Below are positions 1 through 8,842 of a stretch of DNA of 64,000 nucleotides, one piece after another. Numbering within the stretch: position 1 is the stretch's first letter; each line of letters begins with the position of its first letter. The DNA is taken from the NCBI RefSeq assembly GCF_001056295.1, contig NZ_JVMD01000022.1, positions 1-64,000 of the forward strand, read 5' to 3'. This stretch comes from Corynebacterium halotolerans (GTDB lineage: Bacteria; Actinomycetota; Actinomycetes; Mycobacteriales; Mycobacteriaceae). Below the pieces are notes generated by a model that ran no database searches, had not been told where the DNA came from, and saw nothing but the letters and a program-made list of their open reading frames with translations. Made by a program: the position numbers and the translations under genes.

Positions 1-2
1 TT

Positions 3-67
3 GGAGCCGTCGTTGGTTCATGCCCCTGCTGGGGGTGTGGGCCGGCGACGGCTCCTTCGCGTTTTTG
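3..67 (+). terminator. Possible terminator at the left edge
   Basis: Ten bases at 3-12 (GGAGCCGTCG) pair perfectly with 46-55 (CGACGGCTCC). The 33-base loop can itself fold through CCCC/GGGG, and a T-rich stretch follows at 56-67. This looks like the transcription end of a gene to the left of the window. The large loop makes it less certain than a classical intrinsic terminator. Confidence 0.5.
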
Positions 68-80
68 CGGGGGTGTGGTG

Positions 81-150
81 GTTAACCCACCCCGCATGGG
101 CAGAGCCACCCGTTACAGCGGGTGGGTGTGCGCATCCGGGGTGGGTTAAC
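81..150. repeat. Nested inverted repeats (cruciform-like)
   Basis: A 14-base arm at 81-94 (GTTAACCCACCCCG) is repeated as its exact reverse complement at 137-150. Inside lies a second hairpin, CCACCCG-TTACAG-CGGGTGG. The element sits in a gene-free stretch (1-325) and no coding frame is evident. It could be a protein-binding site, a structured RNA or a small mobile repeat. I do not recognise it. Confidence 0.7.
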
Positions 151-287
151 GAGGGCCGCGGCGAGGGGGGGGCTTAGCGGCCGCGGTGCGGCGGTGCGGC
201 GGTCGGGGCAGGTCCGGGGTACGGCCGGCGTCGCGGAACGCGGGGCATCGATGCTCTCCCTGCTCAGCCGCGGTCCGTGACCCGTTG

Positions 288-293
288 TAGGCT
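288..293 (+). promoter_or_regulatory. Putative -10 box of the first gene
   Basis: TAGGCT fits the actinobacterial TANNNT pattern and lies about 30 bases upstream of the start codon of the Gly-rich membrane protein. No convincing -35 element is visible. The rest of 151-287 is GC-rich with nothing I recognise. Confidence 0.35.
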
Positions 294-325
294 GTATCCG
301 ATCAGCCGAAACTTCGGGAGTGAAA

Positions 326-1336
326 ATGAATTATTCCGGTTACCGCCACGGCGGGCCGTACGGGCAGCCCAATGGTTCGGGGCGACCCGGCGAGGATGGG
401 CAGCCCGGTGGGTACGGCGGTCCCGAGGGAAACGGCCGGCACGGCGGGTATGGGCGGCCGGAGCAGCATGGGCACGCTGGCCACTACGGTTCGGGTCCTT
501 CCCGGGACTTCGATGCTCCGCATGAGTACGGTGCTTCCCAAGGTCCCGCGGGCGCGGGCAACCCCTACGGGTATGGCTCTCCGCAGTCTTCGGCTGGTTT
601 CCACAGTCGGGGAGTGCCGGGTGGCCAGGGCGTTCCCGATGATTTGAAGAGCCCCTATGCGGCTGCCGACCAGCAAGGAGACGGTGGTTACGGTTGGTCT
701 CGGGGCCAGGCGGCGCAGCAACCTCAGCAGACTCAATCCTTCCAGCATCAGCATTCGGGCACGCATGGCGGCCCCGGTGCATACGGACACCAGGAAGGCA
801 GTGGCTTCGGCAGTCCGTATGGCTCGGACGGCGGGGGCTCGAGTGGTTCGAAGGGGTCGAGCGGTTCGAAAACTCCGCTCATCGCTGGAGGAATCGGCGT
901 CGTGGCCGTGGTCGCGGTTCTGTGCTTCGCGGCCTGGTCGTTCCTCGGAGGTTCGGAGAGCTCGGACAGGGCCGAGGTGGCGGAGAGCGCCAACCGGACG
1001 GTCAGCGCGATCGCGGGCTCCAACAAACTCTCGGACTGGAACCGGCTTCTCTGCGATCAATACCGGGCCAAGGAAGACACCATGCTGAAGATCGACGACA
1101 CCATCGGACCGTTCGGGAAAAACGGCGTGGATCTGTGGAACGCGAACGACTCCTTCGATGAATCGAATGTCACGTTCACCGACGATAGCCGCACCGTTGC
1201 CGAGGTCGGCCGGAACGGCGACACCATTCGGATGAGCAAGGAAAACGGGGAGTGGAAGATCTGCGACCCCGAAATCGATTTCACCGTTTACGATGGGTTC
1301 GCCGACGTCGCAGACTTGTTCGGGGATTTGTGGTGA
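326..1336 (+). CDS. Gly/Tyr/Gln-rich single-pass membrane protein
   Basis: The product is 336 residues. The first 180 or so are low-complexity Gly, Pro, Tyr, Gln and His, presumably a disordered cytoplasmic arm. One transmembrane helix follows at about 182-206 (TPLIAGGIGVVAVVAVLCFA). The last 125 residues form an exported domain that looks like the small NTF2/lumazine-binding-type fold of many mycolata membrane proteins; that fold is my inference. I chose the ATG at 326 over the GTG at 320 because GGGAG at 316-320 would overlap the GTG but lies five bases before the ATG. It is followed by the RNase HI gene in the same direction. No enzymatic motif is visible and the function is unknown. Confidence 0.8.
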   Translation: MNYSGYRHGGPYGQPNGSGRPGEDGQPGGYGGPEGNGRHGGYGRPEQHGHAGHYGSGPSRDFDAPHEYGASQGPAGAGNPYGYGSPQSSAGFHSRGVPGGQGVPDDLKSPYAAADQQGDGGYGWSRGQAAQQPQQTQSFQHQHSGTHGGPGAYGHQEGSGFGSPYGSDGGGSSGSKGSSGSKTPLIAGGIGVVAVVAVLCFAAWSFLGGSESSDRAEVAESANRTVSAIAGSNKLSDWNRLLCDQYRAKEDTMLKIDDTIGPFGKNGVDLWNANDSFDESNVTFTDDSRTVAEVGRNGDTIRMSKENGEWKICDPEIDFTVYDGFADVADLFGDLW

Positions 1337-1394
1337 TGACGGGCACGGCCCAGCTTTGAACCCTCCCGCTCCGGGGCGGGCGATGATGCGCCGT

Positions 1395-1400
1395 TACAAT
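1395..1400 (+). promoter_or_regulatory. -10 box for RNase HI gene, probably leaderless
   Basis: TACAAT lies eight bases before the ATG at 1409, and there is no purine-rich ribosome site in between. This spacing places the transcription start at or next to the start codon, as in the many leaderless corynebacterial mRNAs. Confidence 0.5.
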
Positions 1401-1408
1401 CGGCGTCC

Positions 1409-2350
1409 ATGACTATCATCGCCGCAGCCGACGGTTCGGCCCTCGGAAATCCCGGTCCGGCCGGTTGGTCCTGGTACATCGACGACGACACGTGGGCGGC
1501 CGGCGGGTGGAAGAAGAGCACCAACAACCGTGGCGAACTCATGGCCGTGGCGGAATTGCTGGCGGCCACGGCGCACCGGGCGGACGAGGAGCTCCGCATC
1601 CTGTGCGACTCGCAGTACGTGATCAATTCGGTGACCAAGTGGATGCCCGGCTGGAAGAAGAAGGGCTGGAAGAAGCGCGACGGAAAGCCGGTGCTCAACG
1701 TCGACATCCTGTCGGTGATCGATGAACTGTTGGTGGGCCGCAACGTCCGCTTCGAGTGGGTCAAGGGCCACGCGGGCCACGACATGAACGAGGCCGCCGA
1801 CGAGCGCGCCCGCGCCGCCGCGACCGCTTTCCAGGACGGTGAGCCGGCCAACGAGGGCCCGGGTTTCCCCGGCGCGACCAAGAGCGCCGAATTGATCATG
1901 ACCGCCGCAGCCGGCGGTGCCTCCTCCGCCCCGCCCAACGAGCCGGAGCGGAAGGCGGGTGCGGGGGCGTCGCAAAGCAAGGGTCGCGGCCGGTCCGCCA
2001 CGGGCGGTGCGGCGGCGGGGCAGCAGGGGCTTTTCGACGTCGCCGCCGATCCTCTCGAAGAGGCCGTGACGGCGATCCGCACCGCCCAGGGCACTCTGGC
2101 GCGTGCGGCCGCGAAAGCCCGCGAGGGCGATGAGGCGCGGCTGGACTTCCTGACCAAGCGTGCGGTCATCGTCCCCCAGGAGTTGGACGCCGCGTTTCCC
2201 GCCGACTTCTCGTCGCCGCGCCCGGATGTCACAGTCGTCGGCGCCACCGGCGTCGCGGTGACCCGCGGGCGGGGGTGGACGGCGACGTCCACGTGGGACA
2301 TGTCGGCGGATCCGGTGCTCGTGGCGCACCATCTTTCCGTCCGGCCGTGA
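1409..2350 (+). CDS. rnhA: Ribonuclease HI family protein
   Basis: The product is 313 residues. Residues 1-145 form an RNase H fold that cuts the RNA strand of RNA/DNA hybrids. The acidic catalytic set is present: Asp8 in AADGSALGNPGP, Glu43 in NNRGELMAVAE, Asp67 in LCDSQYVIN and Asp131 in MNEAADERA, with a nearby GHAGH. A Lys/Trp-rich basic loop (residues 78-92) matches the handle region of bacterial RNase HI. The C-terminal 165 residues are a linker plus an actinobacterial extension that I cannot assign; bacterial RNase HI alone is about 155 residues. The gene appears to have its own leaderless promoter. Confidence 0.9.
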   Translation: MTIIAAADGSALGNPGPAGWSWYIDDDTWAAGGWKKSTNNRGELMAVAELLAATAHRADEELRILCDSQYVINSVTKWMPGWKKKGWKKRDGKPVLNVDILSVIDELLVGRNVRFEWVKGHAGHDMNEAADERARAAATAFQDGEPANEGPGFPGATKSAELIMTAAAGGASSAPPNEPERKAGAGASQSKGRGRSATGGAAAGQQGLFDVAADPLEEAVTAIRTAQGTLARAAAKAREGDEARLDFLTKRAVIVPQELDAAFPADFSSPRPDVTVVGATGVAVTRGRGWTATSTWDMSADPVLVAHHLSVRP

Positions 2351-2357
2351 ACTGCGG

Positions 2358-2385
2358 CGGCCCGGGCTGCTGGTAGCCTGGGCCG
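2358..2385 (+). terminator. Hairpin after the RNase HI gene
   Basis: CGGCCCGGGCT at 2358-2368 pairs with AGCCTGGGCCG at 2375-2385 (10 of 11 pairs) just after the stop codon. There is no T-tract, so it may be an attenuating or RNA-stabilising hairpin and not a true terminator. Confidence 0.35.
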
Positions 2386-2537
2386 GTGAATGCGGTGATC
2401 GGGGCGGTGGCCCCGCGAGCAGATTGCGCCGCTTTTTCCTTTCATATCCGTCTACATCCGACTTTTCCGCGGCCGACCGCCCCGACCGGGCGGTGCGGGC
2501 ACGCGAGAGCATCGATTTCGTGAGGAGCGTCCAACAC

Positions 2538-3758
2538 ATGGCCGAGAACGCAGGTTCGCGTCCCGACGGCGAGCGCCGAGGGGGCCAGGGCGGTCGCCCC
2601 GGTGGTTTCCGAGGGGGACGCGCCGGTGGCCGTCCGGCGGGACGTGGCCAGGGAGGTGGCGGCCAGGGAGGCCGTGGCCAGGGCGGTCGCGGTGGCCGCG
2701 GCGGCTACGGCGGCCAGGGCGGCCAGGGGGGTCGTCGCTGGGAGAACCGGGACGGCCGCGATGACCGTCGCGACGACCGTCGGGATGACCGCGGCGGCGA
2801 GCGCCGGGATGATCGCCGCGGCGATCGCAACGATCGCGGAGGCCAGCGCGGGGATCGCCGCGATTGGCGCCGAGACGACCGACGCGATGACCGCCGCGAC
2901 GATCGCCGGGGCGGCGGCCCGCGCGACGACCGGCGCGGCGGGGGCCCGCGGGGCGATCGCCGGGATGACCGGCGCGGTGGCCACGGCGGCCCGAAGCGCC
3001 ATTCCAACCGCGGCGGCCGCTTCCAGGACGACCAGAAGCGCGCGCCGCGCACCGGCCCGCAGCGCCCCGGTTTCCGCGAGGAGCGCATCGTCGCCCGCCA
3101 GAATGAGCCGTCGATCCCCGATGACGTCAAGCCCGATGAGCTCGACCCGTCGGTGCGCCAGGACCTGAAGAGCCTGGCCAAGGACAACGCCGACACCGTC
3201 GCCCGCCACATGATCATGGCCGCGACGCTGATGGCCGACGACCCGAAGCTCGCGCTGCGCCATGCGCGCGCGGCGAAGGACCGCGCCGGCCGCGTCGGCG
3301 TGGTCCGCGAGACCAACGGCGTCGCCGCGTACCACGCCGGCGAGTGGAAGGAGGCGCTGGCCGAGCTCCGCGCCGCCCGCCGCATTTCCGGCGGCGCGGG
3401 ACTGCTGGCCGTCATGGCCGACTGCGAGCGCGGCCTGGGCCGCCCGGAAAAGGCCATCGAACTGGGGCGTTCCGACGAGGTCCGCCTGCTCGACGACGAG
3501 TCCCGCACCGAGCTGGCCATCGTCATCGCCGGCGCCCGCCGCGACATGGGCGACCTGGATGGCGCGATCATCGAGCTGGAAGCCCAGAACCTCGACCCGA
3601 CCCGCACCGACTTCGAGGGCGCCCGGCTGTTCTACGCCTACGCCGATGCGCTGGTCGAGGCCGGCCGGACCGGCGAAGCCCGCGAGTGGTTCGACCGCTC
3701 GGCGGAACTCGACCCGGACGAGCTCCTCGACGCCCGCGAGCGCGCCGAGAACCTGTAG
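2538..3758 (+). CDS. RGG/DDRR-rich protein with C-terminal TPR-like repeats
   Basis: The product is 406 residues, taking the ATG at 2538 with GAGGAG ten bases upstream; earlier in-frame codons lack a ribosome site. Residues 10-170 are extremely rich in Gly, Arg and Asp, with many DDRR and RGG units, a composition typical of disordered RNA-binding segments. Residues 200-406 form an alpha-helical repeat domain (MIMAATLMADDPKLALRHAR, then repeated AYHAGEWKEALAELR-like helices) resembling tetratricopeptide repeats, ending at DARERAENL. In related corynebacteria a TPR protein sits at the same place before the HAD gene. RNA or ribosome association is inferred only from composition. Confidence 0.85.
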   Translation: MAENAGSRPDGERRGGQGGRPGGFRGGRAGGRPAGRGQGGGGQGGRGQGGRGGRGGYGGQGGQGGRRWENRDGRDDRRDDRRDDRGGERRDDRRGDRNDRGGQRGDRRDWRRDDRRDDRRDDRRGGGPRDDRRGGGPRGDRRDDRRGGHGGPKRHSNRGGRFQDDQKRAPRTGPQRPGFREERIVARQNEPSIPDDVKPDELDPSVRQDLKSLAKDNADTVARHMIMAATLMADDPKLALRHARAAKDRAGRVGVVRETNGVAAYHAGEWKEALAELRAARRISGGAGLLAVMADCERGLGRPEKAIELGRSDEVRLLDDESRTELAIVIAGARRDMGDLDGAIIELEAQNLDPTRTDFEGARLFYAYADALVEAGRTGEAREWFDRSAELDPDELLDARERAENL

Positions 3759-3872
3759 CCGCTCGGGCGCCCGCCGCCGCGGACCCGCCGGGCCCTCTTC
3801 GGCCCGCCCCCTCATCCTCATCGCACCCCCATCGACTTCCTCGACCCCGCGAAGATTGGACCGACGCTTTCC

Positions 3873-4916
3873 ATGAGCACCGAATTGCTTGCCGGGCGCT
3901 ACGACGCCGCACTCCTCGACCTCGACGGCACCATCTACGAGGGCGGCCGCGCCGTCCCCGGTGCCCTCGAGGGTTTGACGGAGGCGGGGCTGCCGATGCT
4001 GTTCGTCACGAACAACGCCTCGCGCGCCCCGGAAACCGTCGCCGAGCAGCTGCGTTCCCTGGGGTACGACTGCGGCGCCGATGACGTGATGACGTCCGCG
4101 CAGGCCGCCATCGAGATGGCCGCGGACATCATCCCGGCCGGCGCGAAGGTGCTCGTCCTCGGTGCCCCGTCGTTCCGCGACCTGGCCGCCGGCGCGGGGT
4201 ACGAGGTCGTCGATTCCGCCGACGACGAACCCGCGGCGGTGTTCCAGGGCCACAATCCGGGCACCAACTGGGCGATGATGTCCGAGGCCGCGCTGGCCAT
4301 TTCCCGCGGCGCCACCTACCTGGCGTCGAACCTGGACACGACCCTGCCCACCGAGCGCGGCCTGATGGTCGGCAACGGCTCGATGGTCGCCGCGATCGTG
4401 TCGGCCACCGGCGTCGAGCCGCGCAGCGCCGGCAAGCCTCTGCCGCCGATGTTCCACCGCGGCGCCGCGCGCCTGGGTTCCGAGCGGCCCGTCGTCATCG
4501 GCGACCGGCTGAACACCGACATCGCCGGCGGCAACGCCGCGGGCTACGACACCCTGATGACGGTCACCGGCATCTCCGGGCACCACGAGGCCCTTGCGGC
4601 CGTGCCGGAGGAGCGCCCGTCGCTCATCGGCGCCGACATGGGCGCGCTCGTGGCGCCCGCCGAGCATGCCGAACCGCGCCCCCAGGCCGGCTTCACCGCC
4701 GAGCGCGACGCCGACGATCCCGGCGTGATCGTCATCGGCGGCGGCGACGAATCCGACCCCCGCCTGTCCGATCCGGCGCAGGCGGCCGTCGCCGCGCTGC
4801 TCACCGCCGCCTCCGTGGCATGGTTCGACGCCGACGGCGCTCCGTCCACGGCCCCCGTCACCGGGGTGCGCACCACCTCCGCCGCGGCCGCCGGGGCCGT
4901 CGCGGCCTGGCGGTGA
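3873..4916 (+). CDS. HAD-superfamily (subfamily IIA) sugar-phosphate phosphatase
   Basis: The product is 347 residues. The HAD nucleophile motif is Asp16-Leu-Asp18-Gly-Thr in LLDLDGTIYEGG, motif II is FVTNNASR, and the last acidic motif is VIGDRLNTDIAGG. The C2-type cap lies between them, as in NagD and glycerol-phosphate phosphatases. The last 90 residues are an Ala-rich tail with no recognised motif. It is followed immediately by a small gene whose GTG overlaps this TGA, then tlyA, nadK and recN, so it probably heads a transcription unit. The substrate is unknown; hydrolysis of a small phosphate ester is the family expectation. Confidence 0.88.
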   Translation: MSTELLAGRYDAALLDLDGTIYEGGRAVPGALEGLTEAGLPMLFVTNNASRAPETVAEQLRSLGYDCGADDVMTSAQAAIEMAADIIPAGAKVLVLGAPSFRDLAAGAGYEVVDSADDEPAAVFQGHNPGTNWAMMSEAALAISRGATYLASNLDTTLPTERGLMVGNGSMVAAIVSATGVEPRSAGKPLPPMFHRGAARLGSERPVVIGDRLNTDIAGGNAAGYDTLMTVTGISGHHEALAAVPEERPSLIGADMGALVAPAEHAEPRPQAGFTAERDADDPGVIVIGGGDESDPRLSDPAQAAVAALLTAASVAWFDADGAPSTAPVTGVRTTSAAAAGAVAAWR

Positions 4917-5233
4917 CCGGGGACATGTCCGCTCCCGGCGAATCCCCGCAGCCCGGCCCCGCGACACCCGCGCCCGGGCCCAAGCCCGGCCCCGCGGCGG
5001 GACCCAATGCGGGGCCCAAGCCCGGCCCCGCGTCGTCCGCGCCGGGGCCCACGCCCAATGATGCGGCGGCCGCCGCGACGGGCGGGGCGGTCGATCCGGA
5101 GCGGCTCCGTCGTCAAGTGAAGGAAGTCCTCGACGCGCCCGCGCCGACCCCGGCCGACCGCGCCGAACAGATGGAGCGCGCCCACGCCCTGCTGCAGGAC
5201 GCGCTCGGCGGGGAAGGGGCCGGACGTGGCTAA
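4913..5233 (+). CDS. Small Pro/Ala/Gly-rich conserved protein
   Basis: The product is 106 residues. The first two-thirds are low-complexity Pro, Gly and Ala, and the last 45 residues form predicted helices (LRRQVKEVLDAP, RAEQMERAHALLQDALG). The GTG at 4913 overlaps the upstream stop (GTGA), suggesting translational coupling; the ATG at 4925 is an alternative start. The end overlaps tlyA by eight bases. A small gene of this kind occurs between the HAD phosphatase and tlyA in related genomes, so I consider it real. Its function is unknown. Confidence 0.7.
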   Translation: MTGDMSAPGESPQPGPATPAPGPKPGPAAGPNAGPKPGPASSAPGPTPNDAAAAATGGAVDPERLRRQVKEVLDAPAPTPADRAEQMERAHALLQDALGGEGAGRG

Positions 5234-6062
5234 GGGTCAGACGCCGAAGCGGCGGCTGGACGCGGAGCTGGTGCGCCGCAAGATCGCCCGGTCGCGCGAG
5301 CACGCCGTCGAGATGATCAAGGACGGCCGCGTGACGGTCAACGGCATGGCGGCGACCAAGCCGGCCACCGCCGTCACCGGCGACGTGTCCATCCGCGTGG
5401 CCGAAGATGCCGACGACGCCAATTGGGCCTCGCGCGGCGCGCACAAGCTCCTCGGCGCGCTCGCGGCCTTCGAACCGGGGGGACTGAGCCTCGAGGGACG
5501 CCGCGTCATCGACGCCGGCGCGTCGACCGGCGGCTTCACCGACGTCTGCCTGCGCCGCGGCGCCGCCGAGGTCATCGCCGTCGACGTCGGTTACGGGCAG
5601 CTGATCTGGAGGCTTCGCGACGACGCCCGCGTCACCGTCCTCGACCGCACCAACGTGCGCACCCTGACCCCCGAAATGGTCGGCGGCCCGGCGGACGTGA
5701 TGGTCGGCGACCTGTCGTTCATCTCGCTGCGGCTGACGCTGCCGGCGCTGGTGGACAGCCTGGCCGACGGGGCGGATCTGCTGCCGATGGTCAAGCCGCA
5801 GTTCGAGGTGGGCAAGGACCGGCTCGGCTCCGGCGGCGTGGTCCGCAGCCCTCAATTGCGCGCCGAAGTCGTCGGCGACGTCGCCCGCTTCGGCCGGACG
5901 CTGGGCCTGTCGGTGCGCGGCGTCGTCGCCAGCCCCCTGCCGGGGCCGTCCGGCAACGTGGAGTATTTCCTGTGGCTGGTCAAGGACGGTGGCGCGACCG
6001 ACGTCGATGATGGGAAGCTGGACGAGATGATCGACCGCGCCGTGCAGGAGGGGCCGCAATGA
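5226..6062 (+). CDS. tlyA: TlyA family rRNA 2'-O-methyltransferase
   Basis: The product is 278 residues. An N-terminal S4 RNA-binding domain (about 8-65, ARSREHAVEMIKDGRVTVNG) is followed by an FtsJ-like Rossmann methyltransferase with SAM motif DAGASTGGFTDVCL near residue 96. Mycobacterial TlyA methylates 16S and 23S rRNA cytidines and determines capreomycin sensitivity, so the same role is expected. The start is a GTG inside the end of the preceding small gene. The stop overlaps the ATG of the NAD kinase gene (ATGA), so the genes are co-translated. Confidence 0.93.
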   Translation: MAKGQTPKRRLDAELVRRKIARSREHAVEMIKDGRVTVNGMAATKPATAVTGDVSIRVAEDADDANWASRGAHKLLGALAAFEPGGLSLEGRRVIDAGASTGGFTDVCLRRGAAEVIAVDVGYGQLIWRLRDDARVTVLDRTNVRTLTPEMVGGPADVMVGDLSFISLRLTLPALVDSLADGADLLPMVKPQFEVGKDRLGSGGVVRSPQLRAEVVGDVARFGRTLGLSVRGVVASPLPGPSGNVEYFLWLVKDGGATDVDDGKLDEMIDRAVQEGPQ

Positions 6063-7012
6063 CGGATGGACAGACCCGGGCCGACTCGCGGGGCGCGAGG
6101 GGCGAAGAAGAACGGCAGGTGCTGCTGGTGCCGCACTCGGGACGCAGCTCCAATCTGGAGATGGCCGCCGAGGCGGCCGAGCTGCTCGACGCGGCGGGCA
6201 TCGGCGTGCGCGTGCTCGCCGGCGACGACCCCACCAAACTGCTCCGCCACCCGGTGCTGGGCAGGTACCCGCGGTTCGGGCATTCGCCGCAGGCCGCGGC
6301 GGGCTGCGAGCTGGTGCTCGTGCTCGGCGGCGACGGCACGTTCCTGCGCGCCGCGGACATCGCCCACTCGATGGACCTGCCGGTGCTGGGCATCAACATG
6401 GGCCACGTCGGATTCCTGGCGGAGTGGGAGCAGGAGTCGATGACCGAGGCGATCCAGCGCGTCATCGACCGCTCCTGGCGCGTCGAGGACCGGATGACCA
6501 TCACGGCGACGGTCCGCGACAACGACGGCCGGGTCATCGGCACGGGCTGGGCGCTCAACGAGGTGAGCATCGAGAACCTCAACCGCCGCGGCGTCCTCGA
6601 CGTCGTGCTGGAGGTCGACCAGCGCCCGGTGAGCTCCTACGGCTGCGACGGCGTGCTCATCTCCACGCCGACGGGTTCGACGGCCTACGCGTTTTCGGCG
6701 GGCGGCCCGGTGCTGTGGCCGGAGCTCGACGCGATCCTGGTGGTGCCGAACAACGCCCACGCGCTGTTCGACCGCCCGATGGTCGTGTCGCCGCATTCGA
6801 CGGTGGCGGTGGAGTCGAATCCGCAGACCAGCGCCGCGCAGGCGGTGCTCGACGGTTTCCGGCCGATCCCCATGCCGCCGGGCAGCCGCATCGAGATCAC
6901 GCGCGGCGATCAGGCGGTGAAGTGGGTGCGCCTGGACTCCGCGCCGTTCACCGACCGGCTGGTGCACAAGTTCCGCCTGCCGGTGACGGGGTGGAGGGGT
7001 CCGAGGCGGTGA
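6059..7012 (+). CDS. nadK: NAD kinase
   Basis: The product is 317 residues, near the usual size. It phosphorylates NAD to NADP with ATP or polyphosphate. The family motif GGDGTFLRAAD is present near residue 88, then NEVSIEN and TPTGSTAYAFSAGGPV, which form the NAD site. It lies in the order tlyA, nadK, recN seen in many actinobacteria, with an ATGA overlap on the upstream side and a seven-base gap to recN. Confidence 0.96.
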   Translation: MTDGQTRADSRGARGEEERQVLLVPHSGRSSNLEMAAEAAELLDAAGIGVRVLAGDDPTKLLRHPVLGRYPRFGHSPQAAAGCELVLVLGGDGTFLRAADIAHSMDLPVLGINMGHVGFLAEWEQESMTEAIQRVIDRSWRVEDRMTITATVRDNDGRVIGTGWALNEVSIENLNRRGVLDVVLEVDQRPVSSYGCDGVLISTPTGSTAYAFSAGGPVLWPELDAILVVPNNAHALFDRPMVVSPHSTVAVESNPQTSAAQAVLDGFRPIPMPPGSRIEITRGDQAVKWVRLDSAPFTDRLVHKFRLPVTGWRGPRR

Positions 7013-7019
7013 TCCGACG

Positions 7020-8774
7020 ATGCTGACCGAGCTCACCATCCGCGATCTCGGCGTCATTCCCGAATCGACCGTGGAGTTCAGCCCGGGCCTGACGGTGCTC
7101 ACGGGCGAGACCGGTGCGGGCAAGACCATGGTGGTCACGGGCCTGCGCCTGCTGTCGGGCGGCCGGGCGGACGCCGGCCGCGTGCGCAGCGGGGCGGAGA
7201 AGGCCCTGGTCGAGGGCCTGGTGTCCACGGCGGACCTCGCCGGCCCGCTTGCCGACGGCGTCGACGCGATCCTTGAGGAATGCGGCGGCGAGAGGGACGA
7301 GAACGGAGAAATCCTGCTCGCCCGCCAGGTCTCCGCCAAGGGGCGTTCGCGTGCCTGGATCGGCGGCCGGGGCACTCCGGCGGCGTCGCTGGCCGACGTC
7401 GCGGGTGCGGTGCTGGCCATCCACGGTCAGAATGACCAGCTGCGCCTGTTGGGCGGCGGCGAGCAGATCGCCGCGCTCGACCGTCTCGGCGGCGATCGGG
7501 TGGCGCCGCTGCTGGCCGCGTACCGCGAGGCGCGCGGCGCATGGCGGGCGGCCGCGAAGGACCTGGAGGAGCGGACGTCGAAGCGCCGCGAGATGGCCAT
7601 GCGCGCCGATCAGCTGGCGTTCGCGCTCGAGGAGATCGACGCCGTCGACCCCGAGCCGGGCGAGGACGCCGAGTTGTCCGAGACCATCCGCCGCATGCAG
7701 GACCTGGATGGCCTGCGCGAGGCCGCGACGGTCGCCTGGGCGGCCATCGACGGTCCGGGTGCCGTGGGCGCCGCCGGGGCGTCCGGTGCCGACGACGACG
7801 AGGGTGCCGCGGACCTGCTCGGCCGGGCCCAGCATGCGCTGGCGGGCTCCGGCGATTCGGAGCTGACCGAGCTGGCGGAGCGTCTGGGGGAGATCACCAG
7901 CGGGCTCGCCGACGTGTCGGCTGGCCTGGGGGCGTACCTGGAGGCACTGCCGGAGGAGACCGAATCGCTCGACGGGTTGCTGGCCCGGCAGGCGGAGATC
8001 CGGAATCTGACCCGCAAGTACGCCCCGGACATCGACGGCGTGCTGCAGTGGCGCGACAAGGCGCGGCGGAAGCTGGGCACCCTCGACGTCTCGGGCGAGG
8101 CGCTGGAGAAGCTCGCCGCCGAGGTCGCGGCGCTGGAGAAGAAGGTCCGCGCGGCGGCGAAGAAGCTGACCAAGGTCCGCACTTCGCTGGCCGCCGAACT
8201 CGGCGAACGGGTCACGGCGGAACTCAAGGGCCTGGCCATGCCCATGACCTCGTTGGTCGTCGAAGTGTCCGAGTCCGGTTCCTTCGGCCCGTCGGGCGCC
8301 GACGACGTGTCCTTCCTGCTTTCGGCGCACAAGGGGGCGGAGCCCCGCCCGCTGGCCGGCAGCGCGTCGGGCGGCGAACTCTCCCGCGTCATGCTGGCGC
8401 TGGAGGTCGTGCTCGCCGAGGGCGACGGCGGCCGCACCCTGGTGTTCGACGAAGTCGACGCCGGCGTGGGAGGCCGGGCGGCGGTGGAGATCGGGCGGCG
8501 CCTGGCCAGGTTGGCCGAACGCAACCAGGTCATCGTCGTCACGCACCTGCCGCAGGTGGCCGCCTACGCCGACACCCACCTGCACGTGGCCAAGGACGTC
8601 GCCGAGGACGGCGTCGTCTCCGGGGTCGGGGCGCTCGACCACGGGCGCCGGGTCGAGGAACTGGCGCGGATGATGGCGGGCCTCGACGGCACCGAGTCGG
8701 GCCGCGCGCACGCCACCGACCTGCTGGAAAAGGCGGAGGCCGACAAGAAGGCGGCGCGGCGGGCCACGCGGTAG
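7020..8774 (+). CDS. recN: DNA repair protein RecN
   Basis: The product is 584 residues of SMC-like architecture. Walker A is GETGAGKTMVV near residue 30. A long helical coiled-coil-rich middle (about 150-370) contains VAALEKKVRAAAKKLTKVRT. The C-terminal ABC half has ASGGELSRVMLALE and the Walker B region LVFDEVDAGVGGRAA. RecN acts early in double-strand break repair by holding broken ends. The gene follows nadK as the last member of the tightly spaced group; the next gene starts 68 bases on. Confidence 0.96.
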   Translation: MLTELTIRDLGVIPESTVEFSPGLTVLTGETGAGKTMVVTGLRLLSGGRADAGRVRSGAEKALVEGLVSTADLAGPLADGVDAILEECGGERDENGEILLARQVSAKGRSRAWIGGRGTPAASLADVAGAVLAIHGQNDQLRLLGGGEQIAALDRLGGDRVAPLLAAYREARGAWRAAAKDLEERTSKRREMAMRADQLAFALEEIDAVDPEPGEDAELSETIRRMQDLDGLREAATVAWAAIDGPGAVGAAGASGADDDEGAADLLGRAQHALAGSGDSELTELAERLGEITSGLADVSAGLGAYLEALPEETESLDGLLARQAEIRNLTRKYAPDIDGVLQWRDKARRKLGTLDVSGEALEKLAAEVAALEKKVRAAAKKLTKVRTSLAAELGERVTAELKGLAMPMTSLVVEVSESGSFGPSGADDVSFLLSAHKGAEPRPLAGSASGGELSRVMLALEVVLAEGDGGRTLVFDEVDAGVGGRAAVEIGRRLARLAERNQVIVVTHLPQVAAYADTHLHVAKDVAEDGVVSGVGALDHGRRVEELARMMAGLDGTESGRAHATDLLEKAEADKKAARRATR

Positions 8775-8842
8775 CCGCGCCCGGTCCGCCCGTCCGGCGC
8801 GCCTCCACCGAATGCCAGCGGCCCGGCGGCACACTTGGGCCC

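Noticed and set aside
2442..6059. Very long minus-strand open frame (over 1200 codons) opposite the TPR, HAD and TlyA genes
   Set aside because: It is antisense to well-supported genes with clear motifs, has Ala/Gly/Arg/His-rich composition and no recognisable domain. Long shadow frames are expected at this GC content.
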